A DNA stretch of 64,000 bases from Deinococcus soli (ex Cha et al. 2016) (GTDB lineage Bacteria; Deinococcota; Deinococci; Deinococcales; Deinococcaceae), in NCBI RefSeq assembly GCF_001007995.1, contig NZ_CP011389.1, positions 2,766,501-2,830,500 of the forward strand. The letters run 5' to 3'. This document shows positions 1 to 11,088 of this stretch, one piece after another. The stretch's first letter is position 1. The number at the start of each line of letters is the position of its first letter. A program made the position numbers and the translations under genes. A model generated the notes under the pieces. That model was not told the origin of the DNA. It saw only the letters and a list, made by a program, of their open reading frames with translations, and did no database searches.

Positions 1-24
1 CGCCCGGCGGGTCAGAATAGACCC

Positions 25-948
<924 letters not shown>

Positions 949-972
949 GGCGTGAGCTGTGGGCTCTGAGCT

Positions 973-1428
973 ATGAGCGTGACAAGGGACCGCTCTCTGG
1001 TTGCCGCGCAGTTCGCGCTGTTGGCCGTCATCCTGGCCGGGGGGCGGCGGGCGATAGGTCGACCCCGATCCGTCGGGGTGGCGGGCGCGGCGCTGGGGGT
1101 GGGTGGGCTGGGCCTCCTCGTCTGGAGCGGGCGCACGCTGGGACGCAACCTCACGCCGCTGCCCACACCGGTCGCGGGGGGCATGCTCGTGCAGCGCGGC
1201 CCGTACCGGCATGTGCGGCACCCGATCTACACGGCGCTGCTGCTTCTGGCGGGCGGCTGGACGGTCGCGCGGGGCGGGCTGGTCAGCGTCGCGGGCACCT
1301 TCCTGCTCGCAGGGCTGTTGCGGCACAAGGCGGGCATCGAGGACGCCGCGCTGGCCGGACGTCACCCGGACCACGCGGCGTACCGGGCGCACACCGGGGC
1401 GTTCCTGCCTCGCACCGGTAGGCGCTGA
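973..1428 (+). CDS. isoprenylcysteine carboxyl methyltransferase-like membrane protein
   Basis: A 151-aa integral membrane protein resembling the ICMT/PEMT methyltransferase superfamily. It has hydrophobic segments at about 10-25, 35-55 and 85-115 and the hallmark RHPIY motif near residue 77 (PYRHVRHPIYTALLL), which in this superfamily lies in the SAM-binding region. Another conserved-looking feature is the C-terminal H-P-xx-Y stretch near HPDHAAY. It starts 24 nt after the upstream dehydrogenase and may be co-transcribed. The substrate is unknown; bacterial members methylate lipids or small hydrophobic molecules. An upstream ATG-rich stretch makes the start slightly uncertain. Confidence 0.78.
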   Translation: MSVTRDRSLVAAQFALLAVILAGGRRAIGRPRSVGVAGAALGVGGLGLLVWSGRTLGRNLTPLPTPVAGGMLVQRGPYRHVRHPIYTALLLLAGGWTVARGGLVSVAGTFLLAGLLRHKAGIEDAALAGRHPDHAAYRAHTGAFLPRTGRR

Positions 1429-1474
1429 ACGAAGCCTCAAGGTCACCCGGCCACCCCGGCGGCTATCTTCACCC

Positions 1475-2638
1475 ATGCACCTGCCCCCGCACGCGATCCG
1501 GCCCGACTACGCGGGCGGCAGCGTCCTGAACCTCGCCGCCACCCTGGGCGCGCACCACGGCGTGCCCACCCACCACGCCCCGTATCGCCATCCGCTGCCG
1601 CTGAACGGCGCGCGGCACGTCGTCCTGATCGTCGTGGACGCCCTGGGCGCCGGGCAGTTGCGGGCCGCGGTCACGCGCGGGGACGCCCCAACCCTGGCAG
1701 CCCTGACGCCCGCACCGGGCCCCGTCACCAGTGTGTTTCCCAGCACCACCATGGCCGCCCTGACCACCATTCACACCGCCCGCGCGCCCGCCGAGCACGG
1801 CTACCTGGGCCTGACCGTGTGGCTGGACGAGGCACAGGCCGTCGTGAACCTCATCCGCCTGTACGACGTGTACACCCACACGCCCCTGGAGGACGCGGGG
1901 TTCCTGGCTGCCGTGCCGTCCCTGTACCGCCAGTTGCATGACCGGGGTGTGGCCGCGCACGTCGTCATGCCCGCCGCGTACCAGCACAGCGTCCTGACCC
2001 GCTGGGCCTGCGACGGCGCCGAGTACCACCCCTACGCGCAGTCAGAGGAAACGCCAGAGCTGACTGCTGCGACCCTCCAGCCGGGGCAGCCGTCGTACAC
2101 GCTCGTGTACTTCCCCGAGTACGACCTGATCTGCCACGGCTCCGGCCCCGACAGCCCGGAGGCGCACGCCGAACTGCGCCGCACCGACCGCATCGTCGCG
2201 GACCTCCTGGCTGCGCTGCCCAGGACTGGGGACACGTTGATTGTCCTCACCGCCGACCACGGCCAGAGCCCCCAGCCCCCGGAGGGCTACGTGGACGCCA
2301 TCACGAAGAAGGTCATGAAAACGGCCCTGCGCGGCCCCGTCGCCGGGGAGGAACGCGCCGCGTACCTCCGCCCCTACGCTGAACACGCCGCCGAGATCGA
2401 GGCGCTGCTCGCCCCGCACGCCACCCTCCTGACTGCCGACGACGCCTGGACCGGCGGCCTGTTCGGCCCACCAGCCCACGCCGAGGCCCGTTTCCGCCCG
2501 CGCGTGGGCGACCTGATCGCCGTCCCGCACCCCGGACATGCCATCCGCCGCCCCACCAGCCCCGCCCCCATGCCCGGCCTGCACGGCGGCTGGACCGCCG
2601 AGGAAATGCTCGTGCCCGTCCTCAGCGTGCGGTTGTAG
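1475..2638 (+). CDS. alkaline phosphatase / nucleotide pyrophosphatase-like family protein
   Basis: A 387-aa protein of the alkaline phosphatase superfamily (type I phosphodiesterase/nucleotide pyrophosphatase). The N-terminal metal-binding signature VVLIVVDALG is near residues 50-60, the nucleophile region VTSVFPSTT near 85-93, an Asp/His pair in YDLICHG near 215-220, and the late metal site LTADHGQ near 255-261. These sites are in the expected order for a two-metal phosphohydrolase. No signal peptide is evident, so it probably acts in the cytoplasm. The ATG at 1475 is preceded 5 nt upstream by TATCTT, a Deinococcus-type -10, so a leaderless transcript is likely. The substrate is not predictable. 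Confidence 0.85.
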   Translation: MHLPPHAIRPDYAGGSVLNLAATLGAHHGVPTHHAPYRHPLPLNGARHVVLIVVDALGAGQLRAAVTRGDAPTLAALTPAPGPVTSVFPSTTMAALTTIHTARAPAEHGYLGLTVWLDEAQAVVNLIRLYDVYTHTPLEDAGFLAAVPSLYRQLHDRGVAAHVVMPAAYQHSVLTRWACDGAEYHPYAQSEETPELTAATLQPGQPSYTLVYFPEYDLICHGSGPDSPEAHAELRRTDRIVADLLAALPRTGDTLIVLTADHGQSPQPPEGYVDAITKKVMKTALRGPVAGEERAAYLRPYAEHAAEIEALLAPHATLLTADDAWTGGLFGPPAHAEARFRPRVGDLIAVPHPGHAIRRPTSPAPMPGLHGGWTAEEMLVPVLSVRL

Positions 2639-2710
2639 TGGCCCTCGGGAGAGTTCACGGGCGTCCCAGGCGCGACACGCCGCCGGGTCATCCCCTATCT
2701 TCGGTGGCAA

Positions 2711-3112
2711 ATGCACGATGATCACGCCTGCCCCTACTGCGATACGGCTGAGCTGCGCCGAGACGCGTTCGTTCTCGAGAACGACCTCTGTCTCCTGAGC
2801 ATCAAGCCCAGCGAGACGGGAGCCCTGGAAGGCGCAGGGATCATCGTCCCGAAAGCTCACCGACCCACGGTGTTCGATCTCACGCCGCAGGAATGGACCG
2901 CCACCCAGGACCTCCTCATGCAGGCCAGGGCGTATCTGGACGCCGTCCTCGCGCCTGACGGATACAACGCCGGATGGAACGTGGGGGCTGTCGGGGGTCA
3001 GCATGTGATGCACGCCCATTTCCACGTCATTCCTCGATTCCGGGATGAACCGCTGGCCGGTCGAGGCATCCGCAGTCACCTGAAAGTCGTGGAGAACAGA
3101 CGCCAGCGCTGA
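2711..3112 (+). CDS. HIT family nucleotide-binding protein
   Basis: A 133-aa histidine-triad protein. The catalytic signature HAHFHVIPR (HxHxH type) sits near residues 101-109, with the typical N-terminal CPYC pair near residues 8-11 that in some HIT hydrolases binds zinc. Family members hydrolyse or transfer nucleotides from phosphoramidates and dinucleoside polyphosphates. The length matches a stand-alone HIT domain. TATCTT at 2696-2701 is a possible -10, 9 nt before the ATG. It is convergent with the DUF5063-like gene downstream, only 32 nt away. Confidence 0.88.
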   Translation: MHDDHACPYCDTAELRRDAFVLENDLCLLSIKPSETGALEGAGIIVPKAHRPTVFDLTPQEWTATQDLLMQARAYLDAVLAPDGYNAGWNVGAVGGQHVMHAHFHVIPRFRDEPLAGRGIRSHLKVVENRRQR

Positions 3113-3144
3113 ACCCGACCCCACACGACGGTCAGTTCACGGGT

Positions 3145-3570
3145 CTAGCCCAGCCAGCGCAGGTGCCGCGTGACGTCCTGCACGTGGTCGCCCCAGTGGA
3201 TGTCGTGGGAGAAGCGCAGCCACGCCAGCGCATCGGCCTCGTCCGTGTCGGTCAGCGTGAGGGCGGTGCCCAGGTCACGGGCGAGGTCCGTCAGGTCGTC
3301 CAGCGCGTCGCCGATCTCGGCGGGGAGGTCGCAGGTGCTCAGGGCGCGTCCGGTGGCCGGGTCGTAGAAGCCGAGTTCCGGCCACGCCCTGGCAATTCGG
3401 GCACGCAGGTCGCGGTACGTCTCGCGCGGCAGGTCATCAGCGTCTGGGACGCCGAAGGGCAGGGCCTGCACCTCTCGCCGCAGGTCACTCAGCAGATCGG
3501 CCAGCGCGCTGGGCGAGAGGCCCTTCCGGTCCAGCAGGGCTGCGTGAACCCGGCGCACGCGCGCCAGCAT
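3145..3570 (-). CDS. DUF5063-like hypothetical protein
   Basis: A 141-aa acidic, helix-rich cytoplasmic protein. The C-terminal block WLRFSHDIHWGDHVQDV resembles the conserved end of DUF5063 proteins (a WRFSFxxHWGxH pattern), which have no established function. The start ATG at 3570 shares one base with the mnmA stop (TGATG), so translation is very probably coupled to mnmA. A longer reading frame extends upstream inside mnmA but has no coding character. I assign the family from pattern memory only; the alternative is an unclassified Deinococcus protein. Confidence 0.7.
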   Translation of the reverse strand: MLARVRRVHAALLDRKGLSPSALADLLSDLRREVQALPFGVPDADDLPRETYRDLRARIARAWPELGFYDPATGRALSTCDLPAEIGDALDDLTDLARDLGTALTLTDTDEADALAWLRFSHDIHWGDHVQDVTRHLRWLG

Positions 3571-4748
3571 CAGGACAGCAGCACAGCCGGGCGTTTCTTC
3601 GGCGGGGCTTTCGGTGCGGGCAGGGTGGGGACGTGGTCCTCGATCAGGCCGCCGCCCAGCAGGCGCGGCCCGGCGTACAGCACGGCGCTCTGGCCGGGGG
3701 CGACCGCGAACTGCGGGTCCTGGAAGGCCAGCTCGAAGCCGCTCTCGTCGGCGCGGATCAAGCGGGCCTTCACGGGCGCGGTGCGGTAGCGGACCTGCAC
3801 TTCCAGTTCCCCCGGCAGGTCGGTCAGGTCGATCAGGTAGTTGGCACTCTGCGCCTTCAGGCCGCTCCACAGGCAGTCGTCGTAGTCGCCCACCCAGACG
3901 GTGTTCGTGTCGGGTGCCAGGTGTACGACGTGCCGCACGCGGTGAGACTGGTACAGGCCCAGTCCCTTCTTCTGGCCCAGCGTGTAGAACTGCGTGCCCA
4001 GGTGCTCACCCACGACCTCGCCGCTGCTGATCTCGCGGATGAAGCCCTGCGCCTGGGGGATGTGCTCGGCCACGAAGTCCTGCACCTTGCCGGGCACGAA
4101 GCAGATGTTCTGACTCTCGGGCTTCTGCGCGGTCAGCAGGCCCCGTTCCGCGGCGATTTCACGCACGCGGGGTTTCTCCAGTTCCCCGACGGGGAAGAGG
4201 ATGTACGGCAGCGCGTCGCGCGGCGTGCCCCACAGGAAGTACGTCTGGTCCTTGCGGGGATCGTCGCCCCGATGGAATTCCACCTCGCCCCGCGCGTTCT
4301 CCACGCGCTTCACGTAGTGCCCGGTGGCGACGTAGCGGCAGCCGAGCATCTTGGCTTTCTTCACCAGTTCGTCGAACTTCACCTTGGTGTTGCAGTTCAC
4401 GCAGGGGTTGGGCGTGCGGCCCTTGCTGTACTCGTCGATGAACGGCCCGACGATGTGCCGCTGGAACTGCTCGCGGTAGTCCAGCAGGTAGAACGGCACG
4501 CCCACCTGCTCGGCCACGCGCCGCGCCTCGTACGCCGCGTCGGGCGAGCAGCACGAGTCGAAGGTGTCGGTGCGCTTGTCGTCGGGCCAGAAGCGCATCA
4601 TCGCGCCGACCACCTGATACCCCTGGTCCTTCAGCAGCGCCGCCGTGACTGACGAATCCACGCCGCCGGACATGGCGCACAGCACCCGTTCCCCCGCAGC
4701 GGCGGCAGGGGCGGGGACGGTCGCGGAGGCAGGGGAGGGGGCACTCAT
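3570..4748 (-). CDS. mnmA: tRNA-specific 2-thiouridylase MnmA
   Basis: A 392-aa enzyme that thiolates U34 of tRNA Lys, Glu and Gln using ATP and a sulfur carrier. The PP-loop SGGVDSS is near residues 27-33, the first catalytic Cys is in TPNPCVNC near 125-132, and the second is in ESQNICFVPG near 225. The chosen ATG at 4748 gives a short Ala/Pro-rich N-terminal tail (about 20 aa) before the catalytic core; a further upstream in-frame ATG at 4817 or an internal start close to the PP-loop are alternatives. It overlaps the DUF5063-like gene by one base, forming a two-gene unit. Confidence 0.95.
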   Translation of the reverse strand: MSAPSPASATVPAPAAAAGERVLCAMSGGVDSSVTAALLKDQGYQVVGAMMRFWPDDKRTDTFDSCCSPDAAYEARRVAEQVGVPFYLLDYREQFQRHIVGPFIDEYSKGRTPNPCVNCNTKVKFDELVKKAKMLGCRYVATGHYVKRVENARGEVEFHRGDDPRKDQTYFLWGTPRDALPYILFPVGELEKPRVREIAAERGLLTAQKPESQNICFVPGKVQDFVAEHIPQAQGFIREISSGEVVGEHLGTQFYTLGQKKGLGLYQSHRVRHVVHLAPDTNTVWVGDYDDCLWSGLKAQSANYLIDLTDLPGELEVQVRYRTAPVKARLIRADESGFELAFQDPQFAVAPGQSAVLYAGPRLLGGGLIEDHVPTLPAPKAPPKKRPAVLLS

Positions 4749-4839
4749 ACAGCCGCGCAGCTTACCATCCGGTCCCTGAACCGGCGGTGACGCGCGCGGC
4801 AATTGAGGGGAAAGCATCGAGGCCGGGCCGCCGGGAGGG

Positions 4840-5674
<835 letters not shown>

Positions 5675-5682
<8 letters not shown>

Positions 5683-6367
5683 GGCGCGCCTCCCACAACT
5701 GCAGGCTGTCGAGGCTGGTGCTGCGCGCCACCTGCCCGGCGGCGATCCCGCCCAGGGGCAGTGCGGCGTACAGCGCGCGGTAGTGCTCGCGCGAGCGGTC
5801 CCGGCGGTGCGGGTCGCTGAAGTAGATCGCCCCGGCGCGGGCGTACACCTCGGCGAACGCGCCCAGCAGCAGCGGGGCCAGCGCGTTCCCGCTGCCGTGC
5901 GCGGCGAGCGTCTGGAACGTCCAGTCGAACGCTGTGAAGGTCCGCGGCAGATCCGGGTCGTCCGACTCGGTGGGCGGCGTCCCGAGGTGCGCCTGGAGGG
6001 CCTGCGGGTCGCGGTCGGCGGTCTGCGCGACCCAGTGAGGCAGCAGTGCGGCGCGCAGGTCCAGCAGGTCCGGCACCATTCGCCCCAGCTCGCCGTGGCG
6101 GGACAGGTGCGCCAGGACGCGCAGGCCGCCCTCGTGCGGGTGCAGGACGCGGGTGGGTCGGCCCTGCCGGATCTCCAGCAGGCCGTCGCGGCCCAGGCGT
6201 TGCAGCGCCTCGCGCAGGGTGGGCCGCGTGACGCCCAGGCTGGCGGCCAGTTCCCGCTCGGCGGGCAGGGTGCTGCCGGGCGGGTACGTGCCGTCCAGCA
6301 GGCGGGCGAGCAGGGTGTCCTCGGCGTGCAGCGCGGGCCGCAGCGGGGCGGGGGTGGGGCCGGTCAT
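5675..6367 (-). CDS. FadR/GntR family transcriptional regulator
   Basis: A 230-aa regulator with an N-terminal GntR winged helix-turn-helix (LARLLDGTYPPGSTLPAERE then LGVTRPTLREAL, residues about 17-62) and a C-terminal helical FCD-type ligand domain with several His/Asp residues. FadR-subfamily proteins bind a TGGTnnnACCA-like operator and sense acyl-CoA or small organic acids. Such a site, TGGTCTGACCA, lies 31 nt upstream of the start codon in the gene's own divergent promoter region. It is co-transcribed with the downstream fatty acid hydroxylase and divergent from the lysA-like gene, so both units may be controlled. Confidence 0.88.
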
Positions 6368-6398
6368 GGAAACCTCCTCGGCAGGGCTCAGTGGTCAG

Positions 6399-6409
6399 TG
6401 GTCTGACCA
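6399..6409. promoter_or_regulatory. candidate FadR-type operator
   Basis: TGGTCTGACCA has perfect 5-bp arms around one central base and matches the general TGGTnnnACCA operator of FadR/GntR regulators. Further partial copies (TGGTCA at about 6392-6397, TGACCACC at 6418-6425) surround it. It is located between the divergent regulator and lysA-like genes. The assignment is by motif and position only. Confidence 0.5.
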
Positions 6410-6453
6410 GTGTGGGCTGACCACCACCTGCCCGTCAAGCCTGCCCCGCCCGC

Positions 6454-6459
6454 TACACT
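6454..6459 (+). promoter_or_regulatory. -10 element of a leaderless lysA-like transcript
   Basis: TACACT lies 7 nt upstream of the ATG at 6467, the spacing expected when transcription begins at or next to the start codon. No Shine-Dalgarno sequence is present, which supports this start over the longer in-frame reading from 6410. Confidence 0.55.
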
Positions 6460-6466
6460 CCCCGGC

Positions 6467-7612
<1,146 letters not shown>

Positions 7613-7675
7613 AAATTCGCGTCCTCATGGGCATTTTTCGTCCGGTGGCGGGCGCGGGCGCGCTAGCGTGACCGG

Positions 7676-8668
7676 GTGATCGTCAAGGACCTCGAACCAC
7701 AGCAGCACGCTGACCCGCTGCGCCGCGCCGGATACGACGCGGAACGGCAGATGGCCCACTACCTCAGGCGCGCCTTCGCGGAGGACCCCCGCAAGTTCGT
7801 GTTCCACAACCTCCGCTTGGAGCGGCGCGGCGAGGTCGCGCAGATCGACCACCTGATCCTGCACCGGTTCGGCCTGCTGATCATCGAGAGCAAGAGCGTG
7901 GCCGGACAGGTCAGCGTGAACGAGCACGGCGAGTGGACCCGCTGGTGGAACCGCCAGGGGCGCGGCATGCCCTCACCGGTCCTCCAGGCGCGGCGGCAGC
8001 TGGACCTGCTGCTGTCGCTGCTGGACGACCACACCACCGAGCTGATGGACCGCTCCATGCTGGGCCTCAAGCAGCGCACCCTGAGCGGCGTGCGGCGCGA
8101 CGTGCTGGTCGCCATCTCGGACGGCGGGCGCATCACCCGCAAGGCGGACGTGCCGGAACTCGTGAAAGCCGATCAGGTGCCCGATCGCGTCCGCGCCGTC
8201 ATCCAGGCCGAACAGGAGAAGACCTTCGGCTCGTTCGGCTTCACCGACGCCGAGATGACCCGCATCCAGGCGTTCCTGCGTAGCCGCCACGTTCCAGTGC
8301 CTGCCCAGGAGGCGCCAGCCGCACCTGAACCCACCCAGACCAGAGCCGCGCCCGTCAGTGCGCCCCCGGCGGAGCCTGCACGCCCGGAACGCCCGAGTGC
8401 CGCCCCGGTCCGCACGTCGCAGGAACGGCAGGCGCAGGCGCGGCCCCGCCCGGACGTGGCGTGCCGCGCCTGCGCCTCGGCGAACGTGACCGTGCAGTTC
8501 GGGAAGTACGGGTACTACCTGAAGTGCGGCGACTGCGGTGGGAACACGCCCGCCAAGCCGGTGTGCGCGGCGTGCGGGCAGCCGGGGAAGGTCAGCAAGC
8601 GCGGCCCCGCGTTCACCGCGACCTGCGCGGGCGGACACACCTGGGCGTACTGGACGAACCCGGCCTGA
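7676..8668 (+). CDS. NERD domain protein with C-terminal zinc ribbons
   Basis: A 330-aa protein starting at GTG. The N-terminal half is a NERD (nuclease-related) domain: GYDAERQMAHYL near residues 19-30, EVAQIDHLIL near 53-62 and LLIIESKSV near 67-75 form the conserved E, D and ExK nuclease-like core. A Pro/Ala-rich linker (about 208-258) leads to two cysteine clusters, CRAC...CGDC and CAAC with a final CAGGH, like zinc ribbons in type I topoisomerase tails. The combination suggests DNA binding or processing. No partner genes of a defence or plasmid system flank it. Cellular role unknown. Confidence 0.83.
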   Translation: MIVKDLEPQQHADPLRRAGYDAERQMAHYLRRAFAEDPRKFVFHNLRLERRGEVAQIDHLILHRFGLLIIESKSVAGQVSVNEHGEWTRWWNRQGRGMPSPVLQARRQLDLLLSLLDDHTTELMDRSMLGLKQRTLSGVRRDVLVAISDGGRITRKADVPELVKADQVPDRVRAVIQAEQEKTFGSFGFTDAEMTRIQAFLRSRHVPVPAQEAPAAPEPTQTRAAPVSAPPAEPARPERPSAAPVRTSQERQAQARPRPDVACRACASANVTVQFGKYGYYLKCGDCGGNTPAKPVCAACGQPGKVSKRGPAFTATCAGGHTWAYWTNPA

Positions 8669-8674
8669 ACACGG

Positions 8675-8710
8675 GCAGGAGGTGGGGCGCAGTCAGCCCC
8701 CACCTCCTGC
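8675..8710. terminator. bidirectional hairpin terminator
   Basis: Perfect 13-bp arms (8675-8687 and 8698-8710) around a 10-nt loop sit between the convergent NERD and phospholipase genes. There is no clear T-tract on the plus strand; on the minus strand no strong one either. Confidence 0.65.
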
Positions 8711-8726
8711 GCCCTGCCTGCCAGTT

Positions 8727-9359
8727 TTAAAAGCTGTCGCTGCCGCCGATGCGCACGCCCTGGTAGTAGGCGTACGCGGCGCTGTAGCAGGCGGGGCGGG
8801 CGTACCAGCTCTTGGCGGCGCAGATGGCTTTCATGTTCGTGTAGAACACGTCGTCGCTCGTCAGGCGGTTCGCGTCGGTGCGCTGGTACACCTTGAGGTT
8901 GCGGTACGCGAAGTCGTGCACGTTGCACGCGGGGCGGAAGTCCTCGCGGTAGCCCAGGCCCAGGCCGTCGGGGGCGCTGCACCCGTCGCGGGTCCAGTCC
9001 AGGCCGGTGTACGGGAGGCTGGTCCCGGCGTACGCGCTGTACTGCGCGTTGTAGTTGCCCACGGTGCCCCACCCGGTGCGCTTGACGTACGCGAGGCGGT
9101 CGCTGGCATAGTCCTGCGTGTTCAGCGCGGGCACGCTGGGGTAGGCGAGGGTCGTGGTGCGCTCGCCGTACGCTTCCTGAAGGGCGGCGGTCAGGCCGGG
9201 GTCGTTGCCGTAGCGGGCCAGGATGGCCTGACTGCCCGCGTCCTGCAATTCGGGGCGGTCGGCGTAGGGCGAGGGGGTGGTGGTGGGCGCAGCCTGCTGG
9301 GAGCAGGCGGCCAGGGCCAGGGGCAGCGCAAGGGTGACGGCGGCGGCAAGTCGGCGCAT
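8727..9359 (-). CDS. secreted phospholipase A2-like lipoprotein
   Basis: A 210-aa exported protein. Residues 1-19 form a signal peptide ending in the lipobox-like ALAAC, so it is probably membrane-anchored by lipid. The mature part carries the prokaryotic PLA2 signature: DGCSAPDG (near 124-131) as the Ca-binding-type loop and the catalytic helix [14 protein letters not shown] (near 141-154) with the HD pair; later Cys residues (CAAK, ARPACYS) could form disulfides. It is predicted to release fatty acids from phospholipids outside the cytoplasm. It is a single-gene unit between two hairpins. Confidence 0.82.
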   Translation of the reverse strand: MRRLAAAVTLALPLALAACSQQAAPTTTPSPYADRPELQDAGSQAILARYGNDPGLTAALQEAYGERTTTLAYPSVPALNTQDYASDRLAYVKRTGWGTVGNYNAQYSAYAGTSLPYTGLDWTRDGCSAPDGLGLGYREDFRPACNVHDFAYRNLKVYQRTDANRLTSDDVFYTNMKAICAAKSWYARPACYSAAYAYYQGVRIGGSDSF

Positions 9360-9461
9360 GTGGGTCCTCCGGGAGTGGGGGCGTGGGGTTGTGTGACGCT
9401 CTTCACTCTACTCGTCTGTGTCAGGGTGATGCCAGCCCGCGGCCCGTTATCATGAGCGGCA

Positions 9462-10055
9462 ATGACGGTTCCTCCTGTGTCTTCCCCCGCTGTGCCCGAT
9501 ACGACCCGCACCCGCATTCAGCAGGAGGCGGCGCGGCTGTTCGTGAAGAGCGGCTACCACGGGGTGAGCATGCGTGAGGTCGCGGAGGCCGTCGGGGTCA
9601 CGAAGCCCGCGCTGTACCACCACTACGCCGACAAGGAGGCGCTGTTCCTGGCCATGCTGGAGGGCACCCTGGCGGGCCTGAGCCGCCTCGTGCAGGCCGC
9701 GAACTCGCAGGTGGGGATCCGGCTGCAGCTGGACACGCTGGTGTACGAGCTGCTGGCCAGCGCCCCCGAGCAGCGCGTCGGTCTGCAACTGGCGAGTGAG
9801 CTGCGGCACGTCAACCCGGATCGCCGCGCGGCGTTCGAGCAGGAGTACCGCCGGGTGTGGGTGGGTGGCCTGTCGCGTCTGTTCGAGGACGCGGCGGCAC
9901 GTGGTGAGCTGCGCGGCGACCTGCCGCCGGCGATGCTGGCCCGCGCGTTCCTGGCGATCACGTACCCGCTGGTGACGGGCGCGCCCACCTCTGATCCACA
10001 GGGGACCGCGCGGGCGTTGCTGGCCGTCTTCTTGGACGGCGCGACGCCCCGCTAG
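9462..10055 (+). CDS. TetR/AcrR family transcriptional regulator
   Basis: A 197-aa one-component repressor. The N-terminal TetR helix-turn-helix runs from about residue 14 to 60 (AARLFVKSGYHGVSMREVA then VGVTKPALYHHYADKE), and the C-terminal region is a helical ligand domain. TATCAT at 9448-9453 lies 8 nt before the ATG and suggests a leaderless transcript. It is divergent from the phospholipase gene, an arrangement common for a repressor and its target, but no convincing operator palindrome was found between them. Confidence 0.85.
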   Translation: MTVPPVSSPAVPDTTRTRIQQEAARLFVKSGYHGVSMREVAEAVGVTKPALYHHYADKEALFLAMLEGTLAGLSRLVQAANSQVGIRLQLDTLVYELLASAPEQRVGLQLASELRHVNPDRRAAFEQEYRRVWVGGLSRLFEDAAARGELRGDLPPAMLARAFLAITYPLVTGAPTSDPQGTARALLAVFLDGATPR

Positions 10056-10246
10056 ACCCCAGAGCAGGCGGGCCGGGGAGGGACCGGGCCGCAGCATGAA
10101 GGATTGACGGGTCTTGACCGGCCCCCCGGCTGTCAGGGAACATGACCCCTGGCGCGCCGCACGGGCGCGGATTTTCGGGTTACTACCCCCAACGGCATCC
10201 TGGACGTGCGTGGCAGCGTCCGCTTTCTGTTTCGTGGAGTGACACA

Positions 10247-11020
<774 letters not shown>

Positions 11021-11038
11021 TCCGGCCCTATCACGGAC

Positions 11039-11068
11039 AGCGCCCCACCTCTGTGCAGGTGGGGCGCT
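11039..11068. terminator. bidirectional hairpin terminator
   Basis: Perfect 12-bp arms (11039-11050 and 11057-11068), loop of 6 nt, between the convergent terC-like and nucleotidyltransferase genes. Confidence 0.75.
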
Positions 11069-11088
11069 CTGCGTTCACGCGGGGCAGC

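Noticed and set aside
10056..10246. Manganese (yybP-ykoY) riboswitch upstream of the TerC-family gene
   Set aside because: The conserved GGGGAGUAG and CGUCAAC blocks are not recognisable on the plus strand; only a weak reverse match is present.
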